Shown: piece by piece, positions 58,174 through 64,000 of the stretch | Numbering within the stretch: the stretch's first letter is position 1 | How the letters are laid out: every line of letters begins with the position of its first letter | Source of the DNA: Rhizobium mesosinicum | Lineage (GTDB): Bacteria > Pseudomonadota > Alphaproteobacteria > Rhizobiales > Rhizobiaceae | Length of the DNA: 64,000 nt | Reading direction: 5' to 3' | NCBI RefSeq assembly: GCF_019511345.1 | Contig: NZ_JAEUAK010000001.1 | Span: 744,001 to 808,000, forward strand | Made by a program: the position numbers and the translations under genes | Notes under the pieces: generated by a model | The model's input: the letters and a program-made list of their open reading frames with translations, nothing else | Databases searched by the model: none | What the model was told of the DNA's origin: nothing

Positions 58174-58238
58174 GCGCCAATGTAGATTTTTTGGAATCGG
58201 CCCGAAGAAAGCCCGTCATTTTGTGGCAAGGCCAGAAT

Positions 58239-58261
58239 TTCCGCCGTTCGCCACGGCGGAA
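58239..58261 (-). terminator. Hairpin after the bicupin gene
   Basis: TTCCGCCGT pairs perfectly with ACGGCGGAA around a 5-nt loop, 30 bp after the bicupin stop. No clear T-run follows, so termination strength is uncertain. It separates the bicupin transcript from the sigma factor promoter. Confidence 0.55.
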
Positions 58262-58290
58262 GTGAGTGTTTTGCCGGTGGAAGCAAGGGA

Positions 58291-59541
58291 TCAGCCCTCA
58301 GGCATGATCCCCGGCTGATCGGCAGGAAATTTCGCAATGTCCTGGACGCTGATGTTGAGATGCTGGGCAACGAGTGCTGCCGGCGTATGGGTCAGCCAAG
58401 ATGAAAGCCCGACTTCCTGATATTCGGCGACCTTGAATACAGCGACGAATTGCAGGTCGGTCTTGCCGGTATTCTCGATGATATGGCCCTGGCTCCTTTT
58501 GACATAGCCGATGTCGCCGGGCCGGAAATCGGCGGTCTGGCTGCGCGGGCCGGCATCGAACACCGTCATGCGGCCTTCGCCCTTGATCCAGTACTGCCAT
58601 TCGTCGGCATTCGGATGCCAGTGCATTTCGCGCACTGCGCCCGGCTTGATCGTCTCGATCGCCGCAGCGATCGTCTTGGAGACCTTGAAGCTGGAGCTGT
58701 CGGCCAGCTGGATCGTGCCTGACGCGTTCTGCTTCAGCGGCGCCGATGCCGTCAGCCTGTAGGTGAAGGGGTAGGGCGGCAGGCCCGCGGAAGAAACGGC
58801 TTCCTGGTCAGCCGAAAGCGGACCCGGTTCCGTGCCCTGAAAGATCCAGAGGTCCTGCAACGGGATGTTCTTGAAAATGTCCTGCGGCACGCCAAAGTTC
58901 TTGGCAAGCAGCTCAGGCGATGTATGCGCCAGCCAGTCGGTCAAGAGCAGCGTGCCATATTCCGACTGGTCGCCCTCGTCGAAGACGATGACGAATTCGC
59001 AGCCTTCGGGTCCAAGGCCCTGCAGGGAATGCGGGTAACCGGCCGGAAAATACCAGAGATCGCCGGCCTCTACGTCCTGGACATAGGCGCGGCCCTGCGG
59101 ATCGAGCACGGTTACACGGCAGCGGCCGTTGGTCATGATCGCCCATTCGGCAGCCCGGTGCCAGTGCATCTCGCGGATGCCGCCGGGGCCGAGCCGCATA
59201 TTGACGCCAGAGACGGCCTCGGAAATTGCGAAATCGGACTTGGTGACCTGCCGTGCCCAACCACCATTCTGGATGCGCTTGGCCGCATTGTTGAAGGAGC
59301 CCCAGAAGAGCTGCATGTCCCCGACATCGGTTGCCGGCGGGTTCTCGAAGGAAGGAAATTGGTCGTTGATCGCAGGATTCTTCGGGCCGGGATCCGAAAG
59401 CCCGGCGGGATTGGCGTTGACAGCACCCTCGGCCGGCTGGTCGGGATTGCCGAAGCTTGCCGCGCGGGCGGCACCCGCTGCAAGGGCCGTTCCACCCATC
59501 GCTCCGAGGGCAAGCACTGTGCGTCTTGAAAGAGGTTCCAT
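58291..59541 (-). CDS. Tat-exported bicupin, oxalate decarboxylase family
   Basis: 416 residues. The N-terminus EPLSRRTVLALGAMGGTALA is a Tat signal. Cupin 1 (~115-200) carries REMHWHRAAEWAIM and ends DLWYFPAGYPHSLQG. Cupin 2 (~295-380) carries REMHWHPNADEWQYW and GDIGYVKRSQGHIIENTG; both keep the His3-Glu Mn site. The lid that is SENST in B. subtilis OxdC reads SEYGT here, keeping the key Glu before LLLTDWLAHT. It likely converts oxalate to formate and CO2 in the periplasm, though oxidase activity is possible. It is 32 bp downstream of the RND gene. Confidence 0.9.
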   Translation of the reverse strand: MEPLSRRTVLALGAMGGTALAAGAARAASFGNPDQPAEGAVNANPAGLSDPGPKNPAINDQFPSFENPPATDVGDMQLFWGSFNNAAKRIQNGGWARQVTKSDFAISEAVSGVNMRLGPGGIREMHWHRAAEWAIMTNGRCRVTVLDPQGRAYVQDVEAGDLWYFPAGYPHSLQGLGPEGCEFVIVFDEGDQSEYGTLLLTDWLAHTSPELLAKNFGVPQDIFKNIPLQDLWIFQGTEPGPLSADQEAVSSAGLPPYPFTYRLTASAPLKQNASGTIQLADSSSFKVSKTIAAAIETIKPGAVREMHWHPNADEWQYWIKGEGRMTVFDAGPRSQTADFRPGDIGYVKRSQGHIIENTGKTDLQFVAVFKVAEYQEVGLSSWLTHTPAALVAQHLNISVQDIAKFPADQPGIMPEG

Positions 59542-59573
59542 GATTTACTCCTTTCACGTCGATTGAGAGGGAT

Positions 59574-62500
59574 TTATTCCGGTTGGACTTGCGCCTGGGT
59601 TTGGGCGCTGGCAGGCCGTCTTCGACTGACGAATTGGTTCAGCTTTTCCAGGTAGAGGTAGACGACCGGGGTCGTGTAGAGCGTCATCACTTGGCTGATG
59701 AGCAGACCGCCGACCATGGCGTAACCAAGCGGTTGGCGCAGCTCAGAGCCGGTGCCGTGCCCGAGCATTAGCGGCAGGCCGGCAAGAAGTGCTGCCGATG
59801 TCGTCATGATGATCGGGCGGAAGCGCAAGAGGCAAGCCTGGCGGATCGCATCTTCCGGTGACAGCCCTTGCTCACGCTGAGCTGCGATTGCGAAGTCGAC
59901 GATCATGATGCCATTTTTCTTGACGATGCCGATCAAGAGGATCACGCCGATCAGCGCGATGACGGTAAAGTCGAAGCCGAAGGCCCAGAGCATGGCGAGA
60001 GCACCGAGACCGGCTGAGGGGAGCGTCGACAGGATCGTCAGCGGATGGAAATAGCTCTCATAGAGCACGCCGAGGATCAGATAGATCACGGCAATTGCCG
60101 CAAGCACCAGCAGCGGCTCGCTTGCAAGCGAGCTCTGATAGGCCTGCGCATTGCCCTGGAAGGTGCCGATGACGGTTGCCGGCTTGCCGAGATCGGTCTC
60201 CGCCTTGCTGATCGCGGCAACCGCCTGACTAAGTGCGGTGCCCTTTGTCAGGTTGAAGGAGAGCGTGACGGCCGGGAACTGGCTCTGGTGGTTGACGGCA
60301 AGCACGGCCGTCGGTTCCGTCGTCTGCTTGACGAGCTGGTTCAAGGGCACTTCTTCGCCGGTCAATGGCGATTTGATATAGAGGCCATTGATCGCCAATG
60401 GCGAATTCTGGAACTGCGGAGCAAGTTCAAGAACCACATGATAGCTGTTCAGGTCGGTGAAATACTGGGTGACCTGGCGTTGGCCAAAAGCATCGTAAAG
60501 CGTGTTGTCGATCGTCTGCGGCTGGATGCCGAAGCGCGATGCCTGGTCGCGGTCGATTGTAAGCGTCACGGTGGCGCCGCCATTCTGCTGGTCGGTAGCG
60601 ACATCTGTCAGCTCCGGCAGCGTCTTGAACTTGGCAAGCAGCTTGGCCGCCCAGTCGTCGAGCTCTCCGGCGTCGCCGTCCTGCAACGTATATTGGAACT
60701 GGGTGGCTGATGCCCGTCCGCCGACATTGATATCCTGCGCCGGCTGCAGGAAGAGCTCCGCACCCTGCATTTGAGCGAGCTTCGGGCGAAGCCTGTTGAT
60801 GATCTCGCCTGCCGAGGCATCGCGCTGTTCCTCAGTTTTCAGCGTGATGAACATGCGGCCGGTATTGACGGTCTGGCCGGCTCCGCCGCCGACGGCCATG
60901 CCGACGCTTGCAACACCCGGATCGCTGGCGACGATGTTGCCGGCCTCGATCTGATGGCGCGACATTTCCGCGAAGGAAATATCCTGAGAGGATTCGAGGA
61001 TGCCGGTGATGAGGCCGGTATCTTGCGTCGGAAAGAAGCCCTTGGGAATGTTGATAAACAGGAAGGCGGTTGCCGCAAGCGAGGCGAGGAAGGCTGTCAT
61101 CGTCAGCCGGTGGTGGCGCAGCGCTATGGCGAGCGTGTAACGATAGGCGGCAAGAAGTCCGTCGAACGCCTTTTCGCTGATGTTGTAGAGCCTGCCATGG
61201 CGAGCGTCGTTTTCCGGCTTCAGGAAGCGGGAGCTCATCATCGGCGTGATGGTCAGCGAGACGAGGGCCGAGACGATGATGGTCATCGTCACGGTGATTG
61301 CGAATTCCCGGAACAGCCGGCCGACAATACCACCCATCAAGAGCAGCGGAATGAAGACGGCGATGAGCGAGATGCTGATCGAAATGATGGTGAAGCCGAT
61401 TTCACGCGCGCCGTCGATCGCCGCTTGTTTCGGCGTTTTGTCCATCTCCATATGGCGATGGATGTTCTCGACCATGACGATAGCATCGTCGACGACGAAA
61501 CCGACAGCAATACTCAGGCCCATCAGCGAGAGGTTGTCGAGGCTGAAGCCCGCGACATACATCAATGCCAGTGTGGCAAGAAGTGCCAAGGGCACTGTCA
61601 CGCTCGGAATCACCGTCACCCAGACGTTGCGCAGGAAGATGAAGATCACCATGACGACGAGGGCGATGGTGATGATGAGCGTCGTCTCGACGTCTGCTAC
61701 CGATGCGCGGATCGTCGTCGTCCGGTCGCTGAGAATAGACAGGTGGATGGCGGCCGGCGCGATCGCCTGCAACTGCGGCAGTGCAGCGCGGATCGCACCG
61801 ACCGTATCGATGATATTGGCGCCCGGCAGCTTGAAGATTGGCAGGAGGATTGCCCGCTTGCCGTCGGCCCAGGCGGCCAGCTGATTGTTTTCCGGCCCGT
61901 CGATCGCCTGGCCGATATCGCTGATGCGCACTGGCGCGCCGTTGCGATAGGCGACGATCGCGTCGTTCCAGGGGGCCGCCTTTAAGAGCTGGTCGTCGTC
62001 GTAGATCGTATAGGTGTGTTCCGCACCCTGCACGCTGCCCTTCGGCGCGTTGCTGGTGATGCCTGTTACGGCGCTGCGGATGTCCTCGAGCGAAAGCCCC
62101 ATCTCGGCGATCTTGCCGGGATCGATCTGCAGGCGCACCGCCGGCTTCTGCTGGCCGAAGACAAGAACCTGCGAAACGCCATCGAGCTGGCTGATATGCT
62201 GGGCAAGCACGCTCTCGGCAAAGTCGTCGATTTCAGTGAGCGGTAGCGTGTCAGACGTCATGGCCAGCACCATGACCGGCGGATCGGCCGGGTTGACCTT
62301 GCGATAAGTCGGCGGCGAAGGCAGGCCCGTCGGCAATTGCCCGCCGGCTGCGTTGATTGCCGTCTGCACGTCCTGGGCAGCGCTGTCGACGTCGCGCGAG
62401 AGGTCGAATTGCAGGGTGATCGCGCTCGAGCCGAGCGTGCTCGTCGAGGTCATCTGGGTGACGCCGGGAATCTGGCCGAATTGCCGCTCCAACGGCTGGG

Positions 62501-62690
62501 TCACGGCAGATGCCATGGTCTTCGGATCGGCGCCGGGAAACTGCGTCGAGACCTGGATTGTCGGGAAATCCACCTGCGGCAGAGGTGCCACCGGCAGCAG
62601 AGGATAGGCGACGATGCCGACTCCGAAAAGAGCTGCCATCAGCAGCGAGGCGGCGATAGGCCGTTCGATGAACCAGGAGGAGATCGACAT
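59574..62690 (-). CDS. RND-family efflux transporter (HAE1/MdtB-like)
   Basis: 1038 residues, the usual AcrB/MdtB size. It starts MSISSWFIERPIAASLLMAA with the first transmembrane helix. The typical PLPQVDFPTIQVSTQFPGA lies near residue 35, GFVVDDAIVMVENIHRHME near 396 in the proton-relay helix (DD pair), and SEDAIRQACLLRFRPI-like text near 960. Two large periplasmic loops follow TM1 and TM7. It is a proton-driven inner-membrane exporter working with the upstream adaptor, 3 bp apart. The outer-membrane partner is not in the window. Substrate is unknown. Confidence 0.95.
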   Translation of the reverse strand: MSISSWFIERPIAASLLMAALFGVGIVAYPLLPVAPLPQVDFPTIQVSTQFPGADPKTMASAVTQPLERQFGQIPGVTQMTSTSTLGSSAITLQFDLSRDVDSAAQDVQTAINAAGGQLPTGLPSPPTYRKVNPADPPVMVLAMTSDTLPLTEIDDFAESVLAQHISQLDGVSQVLVFGQQKPAVRLQIDPGKIAEMGLSLEDIRSAVTGITSNAPKGSVQGAEHTYTIYDDDQLLKAAPWNDAIVAYRNGAPVRISDIGQAIDGPENNQLAAWADGKRAILLPIFKLPGANIIDTVGAIRAALPQLQAIAPAAIHLSILSDRTTTIRASVADVETTLIITIALVVMVIFIFLRNVWVTVIPSVTVPLALLATLALMYVAGFSLDNLSLMGLSIAVGFVVDDAIVMVENIHRHMEMDKTPKQAAIDGAREIGFTIISISISLIAVFIPLLLMGGIVGRLFREFAITVTMTIIVSALVSLTITPMMSSRFLKPENDARHGRLYNISEKAFDGLLAAYRYTLAIALRHHRLTMTAFLASLAATAFLFINIPKGFFPTQDTGLITGILESSQDISFAEMSRHQIEAGNIVASDPGVASVGMAVGGGAGQTVNTGRMFITLKTEEQRDASAGEIINRLRPKLAQMQGAELFLQPAQDINVGGRASATQFQYTLQDGDAGELDDWAAKLLAKFKTLPELTDVATDQQNGGATVTLTIDRDQASRFGIQPQTIDNTLYDAFGQRQVTQYFTDLNSYHVVLELAPQFQNSPLAINGLYIKSPLTGEEVPLNQLVKQTTEPTAVLAVNHQSQFPAVTLSFNLTKGTALSQAVAAISKAETDLGKPATVIGTFQGNAQAYQSSLASEPLLVLAAIAVIYLILGVLYESYFHPLTILSTLPSAGLGALAMLWAFGFDFTVIALIGVILLIGIVKKNGIMIVDFAIAAQREQGLSPEDAIRQACLLRFRPIIMTTSAALLAGLPLMLGHGTGSELRQPLGYAMVGGLLISQVMTLYTTPVVYLYLEKLNQFVSRRRPASAQTQAQVQPE

Positions 62691-62693
62691 GGC

Positions 62694-63893
62694 CTACTCC
62701 TTGCTGACGGCTTGCGAAGCGGCCGCCTGTTGGATGCTGACAGGGGTGCCCACATCCAGGCGATACTGTCCCGACGTGACCACCTGTTCACTCCCCGAAA
62801 GGCCCTTTTCGATGACGGCGCGACCATTCTCGATCGGGCCTGGGGTGACCTTGCGCACGGCAGCCGCGCCGGCAGCGTCGATGATGTAGACGAAGAAGCC
62901 GTCTTCTCCGCGCTCAAGTGCTGCAGAGGGAATGGTCACGGCCTTTCGCAACGTCTGCTGCTTGACCCTCAGCATTACGAACTGGCCCGGCCACAGTGCA
63001 TCGTCCCTGTTTTCGAAGGTCGATTTGATACGGATCGTGCCGCTTGCCTGATCGATGATGTTGTCGATCAGCGAGAGGGTGCCCAAGGCAAGCTCTCGCG
63101 ACCGATCCATCGACATCGCCGTCACCTCGACCGGGCCAGCCTTCAGCGCGGCGCGCACGGCGTCGAGATCGTCCTCGCGCAACGTGGAGACGACCGTGAT
63201 CGGCTGTGTCTGGGTGATGGTGACGATCGGTGTCGTATCGGTCGTGTGGACCTCGTTGCCGCCGTCGATCCGACGGATACCGGCGCGGCCGTCGATCGGT
63301 GAACGGATCTGCGTATAGGACAGCGAAACGTCGGCATCCTCTTTGGCGGCCTGATCTTGCGCAAGCTGGGCCGCAGCACTTGCCACCTGCGCCTGCTGCT
63401 CTTCCAGGGTTTCCTGCGTCACGATCTGCTGCTGCGACAGCCTCTGATCCTTGGCGAGCAGATACTGGGCATTGGCGAGATCGGCCTCGTCTTGCTTGAT
63501 CTTGGCGGCAGCCTGATCGACGGCTGCCTGGAAGGGGCGCGGATCGATGACGGCGAGAAGATCACCCTTCTTGACGGCCTGTCCTTCCTCAAACATCACG
63601 CTCTGTAATTCGCCGTCGACGCGCGTCGTGATATTGACCGTATAGTTGGCCTGCACCGTGCCGAGGCCGTCGAGATAGACAGGCACGTCGGTGATGGCAG
63701 GGGTCGCGACATCGACCGGTACGGCCGGCGTGCCGGGCTGCGAGGCGGCAATGGTCGGCTCGGTTCCTGCCAACCAGAAGGCTGCGGCCGATCCGCTCGC
63801 AATGGTGAGAATGGCTGCGGCAGCTAAGATCGTCGGTTTGCGGCGACGACGGGGTTCAATCACGGTGCGGATGGATGTCACTGCCGGCTCCAT
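62694..63893 (-). CDS. RND efflux periplasmic adaptor (membrane fusion protein, MdtA-like)
   Basis: 399 residues. After a basic N-terminus, ILAAAAILTIASGSAAAFWL anchors it. The lipoyl halves surround a coiled-coil: TDVPVYLDGLGTVQANYTVN near residue 72, IDPRPFQAAVDQAAAKIKQD near 112, with QQIVTQETLEEQQAQVASAA near 152. The beta-barrel domain includes SYTQIRSPIDGRAGIRRIDG near 192. It bridges the RND pump to an outer-membrane channel. Frame and spacing to the RND gene indicate one transcript. Confidence 0.94.
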   Translation of the reverse strand: MEPAVTSIRTVIEPRRRRKPTILAAAAILTIASGSAAAFWLAGTEPTIAASQPGTPAVPVDVATPAITDVPVYLDGLGTVQANYTVNITTRVDGELQSVMFEEGQAVKKGDLLAVIDPRPFQAAVDQAAAKIKQDEADLANAQYLLAKDQRLSQQQIVTQETLEEQQAQVASAAAQLAQDQAAKEDADVSLSYTQIRSPIDGRAGIRRIDGGNEVHTTDTTPIVTITQTQPITVVSTLREDDLDAVRAALKAGPVEVTAMSMDRSRELALGTLSLIDNIIDQASGTIRIKSTFENRDDALWPGQFVMLRVKQQTLRKAVTIPSAALERGEDGFFVYIIDAAGAAAVRKVTPGPIENGRAVIEKGLSGSEQVVTSGQYRLDVGTPVSIQQAAASQAVSKE

Positions 63894-64000
63894 GGTTAAG
63901 AGTTGATCGCGCTATGAGGACCGCGGCCTGGGCGGCCTGTATCTGTCTTCCGAATTGGCGGGCTGGCTTGAAAGCTCAGGCTGCTGATTGTCTGCAGGCT
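63894..64000. other. Window edge, possible 3' end of an upstream gene
   Basis: A minus-strand frame is open from the window edge to a stop at 63898-63896, just before the adaptor start. It may be the C-terminus of an upstream gene. Nothing in the ~34 residues identifies it. Confidence 0.25.

Noticed and set aside
1..64000. tRNA, rRNA, CRISPR arrays or insertion sequences
   Set aside because: No cloverleaf-like intergenic sequence, repeat-spacer array or transposase was seen; nearly all DNA is explained by the listed genes.

Overview
The window reads as a replicon segment from a fast-growing rhizobium (Rhizobium leguminosarum/etli type). The evidence is high GC, tightly packed operons with 4-bp ATGA overlaps, RepABC-family repA and repB genes, the aerobic cob pathway, nadABC under a NadQ-type regulator, mocDEF-like genes and many CUT1/CUT2 ABC importers. 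Core cofactor genes lying beside plasmid partition genes suggest a chromid (a large secondary replicon with housekeeping genes); that is inference. I saw no rRNA, tRNA, CRISPR array or insertion sequence.

Layout. 1-1194: 3'-truncated BTAD/SARP-like regulator (minus). 1563-9833: sugar-uptake and catabolic locus with a TIM-barrel isomerase, LacI regulator, two VOC proteins, an aldo/keto reductase and a complete CUT1 ABC importer; two TTAnCGnTAA sites are likely LacI operators. 9854-14302: nadC, nadB, nadA and nadQ with twin NadQ-type operators. 14391-14944: parDE toxin-antitoxin pair. 14981-20604: fatty-acid-desaturase-like oxygenase, Rieske ferredoxin and ferredoxin reductase (MocDEF-like) with a divergent PanB homologue, a LacI regulator and an inosose-isomerase-like gene. 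20610-27656: cobM, cobL, cobK, cobJ, cobI, cobH, cobG, cobF, with cobK antisense to the rest. 27725-30055: repA and repB with two identical 18-bp palindromes (parS candidates) but no repC; a DUF1612/HTH protein sits where repC would be.

31556-43306 is one minus-strand gene train: binding protein, two permeases, small membrane protein, two ATPases, fused DhaK-DhaL kinase, DhaL, DhaM, HPr, Enzyme I, a small unrecognised protein and DhaK. It appears to encode uptake of a small polyol or ketose plus two dihydroxyacetone-type kinases, one of them fed by its own complete PEP phosphorelay. This is the most distinctive system in the window. 43620-44068: decayed mug pseudogene and cspA. 44364-52845: LacI, CUT2 importer, phosphotriesterase-family protein, GATase-like protein, antisense PfkB kinase, BtpA/SgcQ protein, TenA-like protein and a broken N-carbamoylase, a catabolic set of unknown substrate.

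52865-55486: four coupled phospholipid genes (plsC-like, cdsA-like, membrane protein, CDP-alcohol phosphatidyltransferase). 56108-58138: ECF sigma factor, anti-sigma factor and Bax-inhibitor-1 protein, with a sigma-type promoter so close to the ATG that the mRNA may be leaderless. 58291-63893: RND efflux pump (adaptor and transporter) followed by a Tat-exported bicupin of the oxalate decarboxylase family.
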